From Pseudomonas sp. ABC1 (lineage in GTDB: Bacteria > Pseudomonadota > Gammaproteobacteria > Pseudomonadales > Pseudomonadaceae), in assembly GCF_013395055.1 (NCBI RefSeq), contig NZ_CP058349.1, positions 2,106,001-2,170,000 on the forward strand: a stretch of 64,000 nucleotides of DNA. The letters run 5' to 3'. Of this stretch, positions 1 through 9,019 are shown piece by piece. The notes below the pieces were generated by a model, which made no database searches, had not been told where the DNA came from, and worked only from the letters and a program-made list of their open reading frames with translations. Every line of letters begins with the position of its first letter. The first letter of the stretch is position 1. The position numbers were made by a program, and so were the translations under genes.

Positions 1-265
1 CGATGCAGTGCCCGAACCCGGCAGGCTGGAGCTGCGCCTGCTGGTCAACGGCGAAGTGCGCCAGCAGAACACCACGGCGAACCTGGTGCGCGGCATCGGC
101 CAGTTGATCGCCGAACTGAGCGAGTTCATGACCCTGCACAAGGGCGACGTACTCATCACCGGAACGCCGGAAGGCCGCGTCGACGTGCAGCCGGGCGACG
201 AAGTGGTGGTGGAGATCGACGGCCTTGGCCGCCTGACCAATCACATCGTGGCGGAGGAAGCCTGA
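1..265 (+). CDS. hpaG1: HpaG1, N-terminal-type subunit of homoprotocatechuate isomerase/decarboxylase (3' part only)
   Basis: This is the C-terminal part (about 87 residues) of a fumarylacetoacetate-hydrolase-fold protein; the start lies before the window. The family end motif is visible (GDVLITGTPEGRVDVQPGDE), where metal and substrate contacts sit. In the homoprotocatechuate pathway the HpaG halves decarboxylate and isomerise the carboxymethyl-hydroxymuconate derivative. Its stop overlaps the next start by one base (TGATG), so the two half-proteins are translationally coupled and encoded as separate genes rather than as the fused HpaG known in E. coli. The identification rests on that pairing and on the downstream hpa genes. 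Confidence 0.9.
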   Translation, partial: DAVPEPGRLELRLLVNGEVRQQNTTANLVRGIGQLIAELSEFMTLHKGDVLITGTPEGRVDVQPGDEVVVEIDGLGRLTNHIVAEEA

Positions 266-1029
266 TGAAACACGCGCGTATCCGCTATCAGGGCGAAACC
301 TTCGCCGTCACCGTCGAAGACGGCAACGCCGTGCGCCTGGCCGACGGCCGCCTGCTCGCCGAGCAGGACGTGGAATGGCTGCCACCGGCCCAGGGCAGCA
401 TGTTCGCCCTCGGCCTGAACTACGCCGATCACGCCGCCGAGCTGGCGTTCAAGGCACCGACCGAACCACTGGCCTTCATCAAGTCGCCCGGCACCTACAC
501 CGGCCACAACCAGGTGACCTGGCGCCCGGACAACGTCAAGTACATGCACTACGAGTGCGAACTGGTGGCGGTGATCGGCAAGCCGGCGCGCAACGTCAAG
601 CGCGAGGACGCGCTGGACTACCTGGCCGGCTACACCGTCTGCAACGACTACGCCATCCGCGACTACCTGGAAAACTACTACCGCCCCAACCTGCGGGTGA
701 AGAACCGCGACGCCACCACACCGGTCGGCCCGTGGATCGTCGATGCCGCAGACGTGCCGGATCCGTCGAAGCTCAGGCTGCGCACCTGGATCAACGGTGA
801 GCTGAAACAGGACGGCACAACCGCCGACATGATCTTCGACATCCCCTACCTGATCGAATACTTCTCCAGCTTCATGACCCTGCAGCCGGGCGACATGATC
901 GCCACCGGCACGCCGGAAGGCCTGGCCGACGTGGTGCCGGGCGACGAAGTGGTGGTGGAGGTGGAAGGCGTTGGCCGCCTGGCCAACCGCATCGTCAGCG
1001 AAACCGAATTCTTTGCCGCTCGCGGCTAA
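265..1029 (+). CDS. hpaG2: HpaG2, C-terminal-type subunit of homoprotocatechuate isomerase/decarboxylase
   Basis: This 254-residue FAH-fold protein starts within the TGATG overlap with hpaG1. Visible family elements are ALGLNYADHAAEL (about residue 50), FIKSPGTYTGHN, ECELVAVIGKPARNV with the acidic metal ligands, and GDMIATGTPEGLADV near the end. HpaG removes CO2 from 5-oxo-pent-3-ene-1,2,5-tricarboxylate and isomerises the product in the cytoplasm. It is the second gene of the operon hpaG1-G2-E-D-F-H-I, which has the same order as other proteobacterial hpa clusters. Length and motifs are normal for the family. Confidence 0.93.
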   Translation: MKHARIRYQGETFAVTVEDGNAVRLADGRLLAEQDVEWLPPAQGSMFALGLNYADHAAELAFKAPTEPLAFIKSPGTYTGHNQVTWRPDNVKYMHYECELVAVIGKPARNVKREDALDYLAGYTVCNDYAIRDYLENYYRPNLRVKNRDATTPVGPWIVDAADVPDPSKLRLRTWINGELKQDGTTADMIFDIPYLIEYFSSFMTLQPGDMIATGTPEGLADVVPGDEVVVEVEGVGRLANRIVSETEFFAARG

Positions 1030-1051
1030 ACAAGACAAGAGAAGAACCGAC

Positions 1052-2512
1052 ATGATCAAGCACTGGATCAACGGCAAGGAAGTCGAGAGCAAAGAGACTT
1101 TCACCAACTACAACCCGGCCACCGCCGAAGTCATCGGCGAGGTCGCCAGCGGCGGCACCGACGAGATCGACCAGGCTGTCGCCGCCGCCAAGGCCGCCTT
1201 CCCCAAGTGGTCCAACACCCCGGCCAAGGAACGCGCCAGGCTGATGCGCAAGCTGGGTGAACTGATCGACCAGAACGTACCGAAACTGGCCGAGCTGGAA
1301 ACCCTCGACACCGGCCTGCCGATCCACCAGACCAGGAACGTGCTGATCCCGCGCGCCTCGCACAACTTCGACTTCTTCGCCGAGGTCTGCACGCGCATGG
1401 ATGGCCACAGCTACCCGGTCGACGACCAGATGCTCAACTACACCCTGTACCAGCCGGTCGGCGTGTGTGGGCTGGTGTCGCCGTGGAACGTGCCGTTCAT
1501 GACCGCCACCTGGAAGACCGCGCCGTGCCTGGCCCTGGGCAACACCGCGGTCTTGAAGATGAGCGAACTGTCGCCACTGACCGCCAACGAACTCGGCCGC
1601 CTGGCACTGGAAGCCGGCATCCCCGAGGGCGTGCTGAACGTGGTGCAAGGCTATGGCGCCACCGCGGGCGATGCCCTGGTGCGTCACCCGGACGTGCGCG
1701 CGATCTCTTTCACCGGTGGCACCGCCACCGGCCGCAAGATCATGCAGACCGCCGGCCTGAAGAAATACTCGATGGAGCTGGGTGGCAAGAGCCCGGTGGT
1801 GATCTTCGACGACGCCGACCTGGATCGTGCCCTCGACGCCGCACTGTTCACCATCTTCTCGCTGAACGGCGAACGCTGCACCGCCGGCAGCCGCATCTTC
1901 ATCCAGGAAACCGTCTACGACCAGTTCGTCGCCGAGTTCGCCGCCCGTGCCAAACGCCTGATCGTCGGCGACCCGACCGACCCGAAGACCCAGGTCGGCT
2001 CGATGATCACCCAGGCGCACTACGACAAGGTCACCGGCTACATCAGGATCGGCATCGAAGAAGGCGCCAATCTGGTCGCTGGCGGTCTGGAGCGTCCGGC
2101 AGGCCTGCCGGCACACCTGGCCAGGGGGCAGTTCATCCAGCCGACCGTGTTCGCCGACGTCGACAACCGCATGCGCATCGCCCAGGAAGAAATCTTCGGC
2201 CCGGTGGTGTGCCTGATCAAGTTCAAGGACGAAGCCGAAGCCCTGCGCCTGGCCAACGACACCGAGTACGGCCTGGCCTCCTACATCTGGACCCAGGACA
2301 TCGGCAAGGCACATCGCCTGGCGCGTGGCATCGAGGCCGGCATGGTGTTCATCAACAGCCAGAACGTGCGCGACCTGCGCCAGCCGTTCGGCGGCGTGAA
2401 AGGCTCGGGTACCGGCCGTGAAGGCGGCGAATACAGCTTCGAAGTGTTCGCCGAGATCAAGAACGTCTGCATTTCCATGGGCAGCCACCACATCCCGCGC
2501 TGGGGTCTGTAG
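1052..2512 (+). CDS. hpaE: 5-carboxymethyl-2-hydroxymuconate semialdehyde dehydrogenase
   Basis: This 486-residue NAD-dependent aldehyde dehydrogenase starts at the ATG preceded by AAGAGAAGAA, 22 bases after hpaG2; a longer open frame upstream lies inside hpaG2 and is not used. The catalytic Cys276 (NGERCTAGS) and general base Glu242 (ELGGKSP) stand 34 residues apart, as in the ALDH superfamily. HpaE oxidises the semialdehyde made by HpaD ring cleavage to the dicarboxylic acid. Position between hpaG2 and hpaD supports the specific assignment over other ALDHs. Confidence 0.95.
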   Translation: MIKHWINGKEVESKETFTNYNPATAEVIGEVASGGTDEIDQAVAAAKAAFPKWSNTPAKERARLMRKLGELIDQNVPKLAELETLDTGLPIHQTRNVLIPRASHNFDFFAEVCTRMDGHSYPVDDQMLNYTLYQPVGVCGLVSPWNVPFMTATWKTAPCLALGNTAVLKMSELSPLTANELGRLALEAGIPEGVLNVVQGYGATAGDALVRHPDVRAISFTGGTATGRKIMQTAGLKKYSMELGGKSPVVIFDDADLDRALDAALFTIFSLNGERCTAGSRIFIQETVYDQFVAEFAARAKRLIVGDPTDPKTQVGSMITQAHYDKVTGYIRIGIEEGANLVAGGLERPAGLPAHLARGQFIQPTVFADVDNRMRIAQEEIFGPVVCLIKFKDEAEALRLANDTEYGLASYIWTQDIGKAHRLARGIEAGMVFINSQNVRDLRQPFGGVKGSGTGREGGEYSFEVFAEIKNVCISMGSHHIPRWGL

Positions 2513-2641
2513 GCCAACCCAGCGAGCGCTCCCCGTCCGTGCCATACAGGCGCGGCGAGGGGGCGCCATCCAGGCCGGCGTGTAAACAGTCATAACAATT
2601 CGCGTACCGCTCCCAGCGGCCGCCTTACAAGGAGAACTGTC

Positions 2642-3487
2642 ATGGGCACACTCGCTCTGGCTGCCAAAGTCACACACGTTCCATCCATGTACCTGTCCGA
2701 ATTGCCCGGCCCACACCAGGGTTGCCGCCAGGCGGCGATCGACGGCCACAAGGAAATCGGCCGCCGCTGCCGCGAACTCGGCGTCGACACCATCGTCGTG
2801 TTCGACAGCCACTGGCTGGTCAACAGCGCCTTCCACATCAACTGCGGCGCACACTTCAAGGGCATCTACACCAGCAACGAGTTGCCCCACTTCATTCGCG
2901 ACATGCCCTTCGAGTACCCCGGCAACCCCGAGCTGGGGGCACTGATGGCGGAAGAGATCGCCAAATTCGACGTCCGCGTGCAGGCGCACAACATCGCCAG
3001 CCTGGAACTGGAATACGGCACCCTGGTACCGATGCGCTACATGAACGAAGACCAGAGCTTCAAAGTGGTTTCGGTGTCAGCGTTCTGTACCTCCCATGAA
3101 CTGGAAGACAGTCGCCGCTTCGGCGAAGGCCTGCGCCAGGCCATCGAGCGCTACGACGGCACCGTCGCGCTGCTCGCCAGCGGCTCGCTGTCCCACCGTT
3201 TTGCCTGGGACCGCATCGCCCAGGACAAGCTCAACGCCTACACCCGCGAGTTCGACCGCCAGGTGGACAAGCGCGTGGTGGAAATGTGGCGCAACGCCGA
3301 ATGGGCCGACTTCTGCGCCATGCTGCCGGAATACGCCGAGTACTGCTTCGGCGAGGGTGGCATGCACGACACCGCCATGCTGCTCGGCGCTCTCGGCTGG
3401 GACCAGTACCAGGGCAAGGCGGAGATTCTCACCGATGTCTTCCCCAGCTCCGGCACCGGCCAGATTAACGCCGTATTCCCGCTCTGA
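2642..3487 (+). CDS. hpaD: 3,4-dihydroxyphenylacetate 2,3-dioxygenase (extradiol, LigB type)
   Basis: This 281-residue protein has the LigB-type extradiol dioxygenase pattern: an N-terminal histidine in THVPSMYLSE, the DSHWL motif with His about residue 59, and SGSLSHRFAW in the C-terminal half. It opens the catechol ring of homoprotocatechuate using Fe(II) and O2, the committing step of the pathway. The ATG follows ACAAGGAGAACTGTC, a strong ribosome site. A 129-base gap separates it from hpaE; I see no clear terminator there, so cotranscription is likely. Confidence 0.95.
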   Translation: MGTLALAAKVTHVPSMYLSELPGPHQGCRQAAIDGHKEIGRRCRELGVDTIVVFDSHWLVNSAFHINCGAHFKGIYTSNELPHFIRDMPFEYPGNPELGALMAEEIAKFDVRVQAHNIASLELEYGTLVPMRYMNEDQSFKVVSVSAFCTSHELEDSRRFGEGLRQAIERYDGTVALLASGSLSHRFAWDRIAQDKLNAYTREFDRQVDKRVVEMWRNAEWADFCAMLPEYAEYCFGEGGMHDTAMLLGALGWDQYQGKAEILTDVFPSSGTGQINAVFPL

Positions 3488-3494
3488 GTCGTTG

Positions 3495-3516
3495 CGGGCC
3501 GCCCGCTGGCGGCCCG
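3495..3516 (+). repeat. Hairpin between hpaD and hpaF
   Basis: CGGGCCGCC and GGCGGCCCG form a perfect 9-bp stem with a 4-base loop, just after the hpaD stop and before the hpaF ribosome site. There is no T-run, so it is more likely an mRNA-stabilising or processing hairpin than a terminator. Confidence 0.6.
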
Positions 3517-3531
3517 TACAGGAGGCCTTTC

Positions 3532-3924
3532 ATGCCGCACTTCATCGTCGAATACACCGACAACATCGAGTCCGAAGCCCGCCTGCCCGAGCTGTTCGAG
3601 CAGGTCCATGGCTACCTGGGCGCCAGCGGCGTGTTCCCGCTCGGCGGTATCCGCAGCCGGGGCCTGCGCCTGGACACCTGGCGCATGGCCGACGGCCAGC
3701 ACGACTACGCCTTTGTCCACATCACCCTCAAGGTCGGTGCCGGACGCGACCTGGAAACCCGCAAGCAGGTCGCCGACGGCCTGTTCGCCCTGATCACCGC
3801 ACACTTCGCCGATCTGCAAGCCCGCCGCCTGTTGGCCATTTCCTTCGAGATGAGCGAGTTGCACGACACGCTCAACTACAAACAGAACAACGTTCACGCC
3901 TTCCTTGCCCGGCAGAACGCCTGA
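3532..3924 (+). CDS. hpaF: 5-carboxymethyl-2-hydroxymuconate delta-isomerase
   Basis: This 130-residue protein of the tautomerase superfamily starts MPHFIVEY, so Pro2 becomes the catalytic N-terminal base after Met removal. Length (about 126 in E. coli HpaF/HpcD) and the motif GIRSRGLRLDTW fit the family. It isomerises carboxymethyl-hydroxymuconate before decarboxylation by HpaG. The ATG is preceded by AGGAGGCCTTTC. Confidence 0.93.
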   Translation: MPHFIVEYTDNIESEARLPELFEQVHGYLGASGVFPLGGIRSRGLRLDTWRMADGQHDYAFVHITLKVGAGRDLETRKQVADGLFALITAHFADLQARRLLAISFEMSELHDTLNYKQNNVHAFLARQNA

Positions 3925-3936
3925 GGAACCCTATCC

Positions 3937-4740
3937 ATGCTCGATGCCACCCTCGTCCAACACGCTGCCGAACGCCTCGACAGCGCCGAACGTTCACGCC
4001 AGCAGGTGCGCCAGTTCTCCCTGGAACACCCGCAGATCACCATCGAGGACGCCTACGCCATCCAGCGCGCCTGGGTGGCACGCAAGATCGAGGGCGGACG
4101 CAAGCTGGTCGGCCACAAGATCGGCCTGACCTCGCGGGCCATGCAGGTGTCGTCGAACATCACCGAGCCGGACTACGGCGCCCTGCTCGACGACATGTTC
4201 TTCGACGAAGGCAGCGACATCCCCTTCGAGCGCTTCATCGTGCCACGCGTGGAAGTGGAGCTGGCATTCATCCTCGGCAAGCCGCTGCGAGGGCCCGGTT
4301 GCACGGTCTTCGACGTGCTGGAAGCGACCGAATGGGTGATCCCGGCACTGGAAATCATCGACGCCCGTATCCAGCAGGTCGACCCGCAGACCCAAGCCAC
4401 GCGCAAGGTGTTCGACACCATCTCGGACAACGCCGCCAACGCCGGCGTGGTAATGGGCGGTCGCGCCGTACGACCGAGTGAAGTCGACCTGCGCAAGGTG
4501 CCGGCGGTGCTCTACCGCAACGGTGTGATCGAGGAGTCCGGGGTGTCCGCCGCTGTGCTCAACCACCCGGCCAAGGGCGTGGCCTGGCTGGCCAACAAGC
4601 TGGCGCCCTACGGCGTCACCCTGGAAGCCGGCCAGGTCATCCTCGGCGGCTCTTTCACTCGCCCGGTGGCGGCACGCCCTGGCGACACCTTCCATGTCGA
4701 TTACGACTCGCTCGGCAGCATCGCCTGCCGCTTCGTCTGA
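3937..4740 (+). CDS. hpaH: 2-oxo-hept-4-ene-1,7-dioate hydratase
   Basis: This 267-residue protein of the MhpD/HpaH hydratase group begins 12 bases after hpaF, behind TGAGGAACC. Visible features are [12 protein letters not shown], the acidic metal motif [13 protein letters not shown], and a C-terminal [13 protein letters not shown]. It adds water to 2-oxo-hept-4-ene-1,7-dioate to make the HpaI substrate and needs Mg2+. It is an intact operon member with normal length. Confidence 0.95.
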   Translation: MLDATLVQHAAERLDSAERSRQQVRQFSLEHPQITIEDAYAIQRAWVARKIEGGRKLVGHKIGLTSRAMQVSSNITEPDYGALLDDMFFDEGSDIPFERFIVPRVEVELAFILGKPLRGPGCTVFDVLEATEWVIPALEIIDARIQQVDPQTQATRKVFDTISDNAANAGVVMGGRAVRPSEVDLRKVPAVLYRNGVIEESGVSAAVLNHPAKGVAWLANKLAPYGVTLEAGQVILGGSFTRPVAARPGDTFHVDYDSLGSIACRFV

Positions 4741-4757
4741 GCCGCGCGGAGAGTTCC

Positions 4758-5576
4758 ATGGACATGCCCATCAATACCTTCAAGCAACGCCTGCAATCGG
4801 GTGAGGCACAGATCGGCCTGTGGCTCGGCCTGGCCGATCCGTACTGTGCCGAGCTGGCGGCCAACGCCGGCTTCGACTGGTTGCTGATCGACGGCGAGCA
4901 CGCACCGAATGACCTGCGCGGCCTGCTCGGCCAGTTGCAGGCAGTAGCGCCCTACTCCAGAGAAGCAGGGGGCAGCCAACCGGTGATCCGCCCGGTGATC
5001 GGCGATACCGCGCTGATCAAGCAAATCCTCGACATCGGCGCGCAGACACTGCTGGTGCCGATGGTGGAAAGCGCCGAACAGGCCCGTGCACTGGTGCGCG
5101 CCATCCACTACCCGCCGAGTGGCGTGCGTGGTGTCGGCAGCGCCCTGGCCCGCGCCTCACGCTGGAACAGCATCCCCGGCTACCTGGACCAGGCCGACGC
5201 GCAGATGTGCCTGCTGGTGCAGATCGAGAACCTCGACGGGCTGGCCAGGCTGGATGAAATCGTCGCGGTCGATGGCGTCGATGGCGTGTTCATCGGCCCG
5301 GCCGACCTCAGCGCCGCCATGGGCCATCGCGGCAACCCCGGCCACCCGGACGTACAGGCCGCCATCGAAGACGCCATCGTGCGCATCGGCCAGGCGGGCA
5401 AGGCCGCGGGCATCCTCAGCACCGACCAGACCCTGGCCCGTCGTTATATCGAGCTGGGCGCCAGGTTCGTCGCCGTCGGCGTCGACACCACGGTGCTGAT
5501 GCGCGGCCTGCAAACCCTGGCATCGGCGTTCAAGGATGCCCCCGCGCCGACCACCAGCGGTGGCGGCGTCTACTGA
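4758..5576 (+). CDS. hpaI: 4-hydroxy-2-oxo-heptane-1,7-dioate aldolase
   Basis: This 272-residue class II pyruvate aldolase has [14 protein letters not shown] near the N-terminus (the active-site His), [25 protein letters not shown] (metal-binding Glu) and [11 protein letters not shown]. It splits 4-hydroxy-2-oxo-heptanedioate into pyruvate and succinic semialdehyde. The next gene encodes the dehydrogenase for the second product. The start ATG follows CGGAGAGTTCC; an ATG six bases downstream is an alternative. Confidence 0.95.
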   Translation: MDMPINTFKQRLQSGEAQIGLWLGLADPYCAELAANAGFDWLLIDGEHAPNDLRGLLGQLQAVAPYSREAGGSQPVIRPVIGDTALIKQILDIGAQTLLVPMVESAEQARALVRAIHYPPSGVRGVGSALARASRWNSIPGYLDQADAQMCLLVQIENLDGLARLDEIVAVDGVDGVFIGPADLSAAMGHRGNPGHPDVQAAIEDAIVRIGQAGKAAGILSTDQTLARRYIELGARFVAVGVDTTVLMRGLQTLASAFKDAPAPTTSGGGVY

Positions 5577-5595
5577 TTCCGAACAAGAGAACGAC

Positions 5596-7050
5596 ATGAA
5601 ACTCACCGATCTGAACCTGCTGCGCGAACAGGCCTATATCGACGGCCAATGGGTCGAGGCCGACAACGAAGCACGCTTCGCCGTGACCAACCCGGCCAAT
5701 GGCGAGCTGATCGCCGAAGTGGCCTCCGTCGGCCAGGCGGAAACCGCCCGCGCCATCGCCGCCGCCAATGCCGCCCTGCCCGCCTGGCGCGAAAAGACCG
5801 CCAAGGAGCGCAGCGCCATCCTGCGCACCTGGTTCAACCTGATCATGGAAAACCAGGAAGACCTGGCCCGCCTGCTCAGTTGGGAGCAGGGCAAGCCGCT
5901 GGCCGAAAGCCGTGGCGAGATCGCCTACGGCGCCAGCTTCATCGAGTGGTTCGCCGAGGAAGCCAAGCGCGTCTACGGAGACGTCATCCCGCATGACAAG
6001 CAGGGCCGGCGCCTGGTGGTGATCAAGCAGGCCATCGGCGTGGTCGCGGCCATTACCCCGTGGAACTTCCCCAACGCCATGATCACCCGCAAGGTCGGCC
6101 CGGCCCTGGCCGCCGGCTGCACCGTGGTGCTCAAGCCCGCGTCGGAAACGCCACTGTCGGCCCTGGCCCTGGCGGTGCTCGGCGAACGCGCGGGTATCCC
6201 GGCCGGCGTGCTGAACATCGTCCCCGGCAACAACTCGCGGGCCATTGGCGGCGAGCTGACCGGCAACCCGGACGTGCAGAAGCTGTCCTTCACAGGCTCC
6301 ACCGGCATCGGCAAGCTGCTGATGGCACAGTGCGCGGACAGCATCAAGAAAGTCAGCCTGGAACTGGGCGGCAACGCGCCCTTCATCGTGTTCGACGATG
6401 CCGACCTGGATGCTGCCGTGCAGGGCGCCATCGGCTCCAAGTTCCGCAACAGCGGGCAGACCTGTGTCTGCACCAACCGCCTGCTGGTGCAGAGCGGCGT
6501 CTACGAGGCGTTCAGCCAGCGCCTGGTAGCGGCGGTCAACGCCTTGCGTGTCGCCCCCGCGACCGACGACAGCGCCCAGCAAGGTCCGCTGATCAACGCC
6601 AAGGCCGTGGCCAAGATCCAGGAGCATATCGATGACGCCGTCGGCAAAGGCGCCGTGGTGCTGGCCGGTGGCAAGCCCCATGCCCTCGGCGGCAGCTTCT
6701 TCGAGCCGACCGTGCTCGGCGAGGTGACGCCGGAGATGCTGGTGGCCCGCGACGAAACCTTCGGCCCGCTGGCGCCGATCTTCCGTTTCGACACGGAAGC
6801 CGAGGCCATCGCCATGGCCAACGACACCGAATTCGGCCTTGCCTCCTACCTCTACACCCGCGACCTGGGCCGCGCCTGGCGCGTCGGTGAGGCGCTGGAG
6901 TACGGCATGGTCGGCATCAACGAAGGGCTGATCTCCACCGAGGTCGCGCCGTTCGGCGGCATCAAGCAATCCGGCCTTGGTCGCGAGGGCTCGAAGTACG
7001 GCATCGACGACTATATCGAACAGAAGTACCTGTGCCTGGGGATCGCCTGA
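5596..7050 (+). CDS. gabD: Succinate-semialdehyde dehydrogenase
   Basis: This 484-residue aldehyde dehydrogenase of the GabD type has catalytic Cys290 in SGQTCVCTNR and Glu256 in ELGGNAP, 34 residues apart. The SGQTCVC signature is characteristic of succinate-semialdehyde dehydrogenases. It starts 19 bases after hpaI behind AAGAGAACGAC, so it is probably the last gene of the same transcript. It converts the HpaI product to succinate for the TCA cycle. A pathway-dedicated copy is the simplest reading; GABA use by the same enzyme cannot be excluded. Confidence 0.9.
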   Translation: MKLTDLNLLREQAYIDGQWVEADNEARFAVTNPANGELIAEVASVGQAETARAIAAANAALPAWREKTAKERSAILRTWFNLIMENQEDLARLLSWEQGKPLAESRGEIAYGASFIEWFAEEAKRVYGDVIPHDKQGRRLVVIKQAIGVVAAITPWNFPNAMITRKVGPALAAGCTVVLKPASETPLSALALAVLGERAGIPAGVLNIVPGNNSRAIGGELTGNPDVQKLSFTGSTGIGKLLMAQCADSIKKVSLELGGNAPFIVFDDADLDAAVQGAIGSKFRNSGQTCVCTNRLLVQSGVYEAFSQRLVAAVNALRVAPATDDSAQQGPLINAKAVAKIQEHIDDAVGKGAVVLAGGKPHALGGSFFEPTVLGEVTPEMLVARDETFGPLAPIFRFDTEAEAIAMANDTEFGLASYLYTRDLGRAWRVGEALEYGMVGINEGLISTEVAPFGGIKQSGLGREGSKYGIDDYIEQKYLCLGIA

Positions 7051-7064
7051 GCCATCGCTGCAGC

Positions 7065-7099
7065 GGCTGCCAGCGGGTACGCGCCCGCCGCTGGCAGCC
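7065..7099 (+). terminator. Strong stem-loop after gabD
   Basis: GGCTGCCAGCGG and CCGCTGGCAGCC form a perfect 12-bp stem 14 bases after the gabD stop. No T-run follows, so it may be an imperfect terminator or a 3'-end protecting hairpin. A second smaller hairpin (AGCAGGC/GCCTGCT, 7168-7184) lies further on, before the next gene. Confidence 0.5.
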
Positions 7100-7222
7100 C
7101 AGGTCAAGCCAGCGGACAGTGCTGGTCAAGACAATACAGGTCGCTAACGCACTTAATGACGACGTCCAGCAGGCTCCGCCTGCTCGCACACCGTTCCACA
7201 TTGCTCGGTGAGAGTTCCAGCC

Positions 7223-8521
7223 ATGATCAATATCGAGACGCCCACCTACTACACCGCCACCAAGAAGTACGACCTGAGCTTCCCTGCCCTGCGTGAAGAT
7301 CTGGAGGCGGATGTGGTCGTCATCGGTGGCGGCTTCTCCGGCATCAACACCGCACTGGAGTTGGCCGAGAAAGGCATCACCAACATCGTCGTGCTGGAGG
7401 GCCGCTACCTCGGTTTCGGTGGCACCGGGCGCAACGGCGGGCAGATCATGGCCGGTATCGGCCACGACCTGGAGAAAATCCGCAAGGACGTCGGCGAAGA
7501 CGGCCTGCGGCAGATCTTCGAGATCAGCGACATGGGCGCCGACATCATCAAGGACCGCATCGCCAAGTACGGCATCGATGCCGATTTCTGCCACGGCTAC
7601 GGCTACATGGGCTTCAACGCCCGCCAGGAAAAGACCCTGCGCGCCTGGGAGAGGGAATTCAAATCGCTCGGATCGAAGCATGAGATCCGCTTCCTCGGCG
7701 GCTCCGAGGTCAAGCAGATCATCGGCTCCGATGCCTACAGCAGCGCCCTGCTGCACATGGGCGGCGGGCACGTGCACTCGCTCAACCTGTTGCTCGGCGA
7801 AGCCAAGGCATTGGCCAGCTACGGGGTGAAGATCTTCGAATACAGCCCGGCACTGGAAGTGAAATACGGCGAACGCATCACCGTGCGTACCGGCAAGGGC
7901 TCGGTCAAGGCCAGCAAATTGCTGTGGGCCTGCGACAGTTTCCTCAACAAGCTGGAGCCGGAACTGCACCACAGCACCATCAACACCTATGCCTTCCAGA
8001 TGATGACCGAGCCGCTGCCGGACGAACTGATCCAGCGCATCAGCCCGATCCGTGGCGCCTACAGCGACATTCGCCCGGTCATCGACTACTACCGCGTGAC
8101 CAACGAGAACCGCCTGCTGTTCGGCGCCGCCACCTCGTTCATCGAGCACATTCCCCAGGACCTCAAGGCCTGGAACCGCAACCTGATGCTGAAAATCTTC
8201 CCCTACCTCAAGGACGTGAAGATCGACCTCGGCTGGGGCGGCCCGATGGCTTGCAGCGCCAACCTGTTCCCACAGATCGGCAGCCTGCCCGGCCGTCCCA
8301 ATGCCTTCTTCGTGCAGGGCTACTCCGGTTTCGGCGTCACCCCCAGCCACATCATCTGCAAGGTGCTGGCCGAAGGCATGAGCGAAGGCTCCGCGCGCTA
8401 CGACCTGATCAGTTCAGTCAGGCGCAGCAGCATCATCGGCAAGGACCATCTGCGACCCCTGCTACTCACCGGCGGCAAGACCTGGCACCAGCTTTCCGGC
8501 TACTGGAACGGCCGCCGCTAA
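7223..8521 (+). CDS. FAD-dependent amine oxidoreductase (PuuB/OrdL-like)
   Basis: This 432-residue protein has an N-terminal dinucleotide fold (VVVIGGGFSGINTALELAEKG begins near residue 32), then GFGGTGRNGGQIMAG, and a C-terminal FAD-binding end GYSGFGVTPSHI, as in the DAO family. PuuB-type enzymes oxidise gamma-glutamyl-putrescine or other amines, giving an aldehyde, ammonia and H2O2. I chose the ATG after GAGAGTTCCAGCC; an in-frame GTG lies 15 bases upstream. It is followed after 24 bases by a cupin gene, an arrangement often seen around amine and amino-acid catabolic genes. Substrate unknown; lying next to hpa it might act on an aromatic amine. Confidence 0.85.
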   Translation: MINIETPTYYTATKKYDLSFPALREDLEADVVVIGGGFSGINTALELAEKGITNIVVLEGRYLGFGGTGRNGGQIMAGIGHDLEKIRKDVGEDGLRQIFEISDMGADIIKDRIAKYGIDADFCHGYGYMGFNARQEKTLRAWEREFKSLGSKHEIRFLGGSEVKQIIGSDAYSSALLHMGGGHVHSLNLLLGEAKALASYGVKIFEYSPALEVKYGERITVRTGKGSVKASKLLWACDSFLNKLEPELHHSTINTYAFQMMTEPLPDELIQRISPIRGAYSDIRPVIDYYRVTNENRLLFGAATSFIEHIPQDLKAWNRNLMLKIFPYLKDVKIDLGWGGPMACSANLFPQIGSLPGRPNAFFVQGYSGFGVTPSHIICKVLAEGMSEGSARYDLISSVRRSSIIGKDHLRPLLLTGGKTWHQLSGYWNGRR

Positions 8522-8545
8522 CCCCGTCCACTCAGGAGAACACCC

Positions 8546-8911
8546 ATGACCCTTACCGTCATCGACACCCGTATCACCCTGGCGCAACTGGATGCCTGGG
8601 GCACCGTGGCCGACCTTGGCTCGGAAATCCTCGAAGGCGAGGTCAAGGCCTTCGGCCGGATGACCAGCGGCGGCCCGACCGACCCGGTCAGCGCCGGTTA
8701 CTTCGGCACCACCAAAGGCAAGTTCCGCATGGTCTACCCGTTCAGCGAGCAGGCCACGGTGCTGAGTGGCGAACTGCGTCTCACCGACGAGTCCACCGGG
8801 CTCAGCCACCAGTTGAAAGCCGGCGACACCTGGTACGTCGAAAAAGGCACCCCGGTGCTCTGGGACATCACCAGCGACAGCTTTATCAAGCACTACTACG
8901 CGGTGGTCTGA
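8546..8911 (+). CDS. Cupin-domain protein (DUF861/cupin_3 type)
   Basis: This 121-residue single-domain cupin has the barrel segments EQATVLSGELRLTDE and AGDTWYVEKGTPVLWDI, close to the cupin_3 (DUF861) group. Classical metal-binding histidines are largely absent, so it may be a ligand-binding or accessory protein. It follows the FAD oxidoreductase by 24 bases, behind CAGGAGAACACCC, and is probably cotranscribed with it. Exact role unknown. Confidence 0.8.
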   Translation: MTLTVIDTRITLAQLDAWGTVADLGSEILEGEVKAFGRMTSGGPTDPVSAGYFGTTKGKFRMVYPFSEQATVLSGELRLTDESTGLSHQLKAGDTWYVEKGTPVLWDITSDSFIKHYYAVV

Positions 8912-9019
8912 ACGACCAGCCACACCGCAGGATCCAGCAGGCTTCGAGCGCGGATTACAGGTCAAGGCTCCATCCACGCTCCCTTGGCGGGCTCCGGCCC
9001 GCCCGTTTTGGAGGCCGCC

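Noticed and set aside
995..2989. 664-codon open frame on the minus strand over hpaE and hpaD
   Set aside because: It is opposite to clearly real genes and its protein is rich in His, Gly, Val and Asp repeats typical of GC-rich antisense frames. The same holds for long frames at 5530-7107, 6962-8350, 29609-31411 and 56614-58038.
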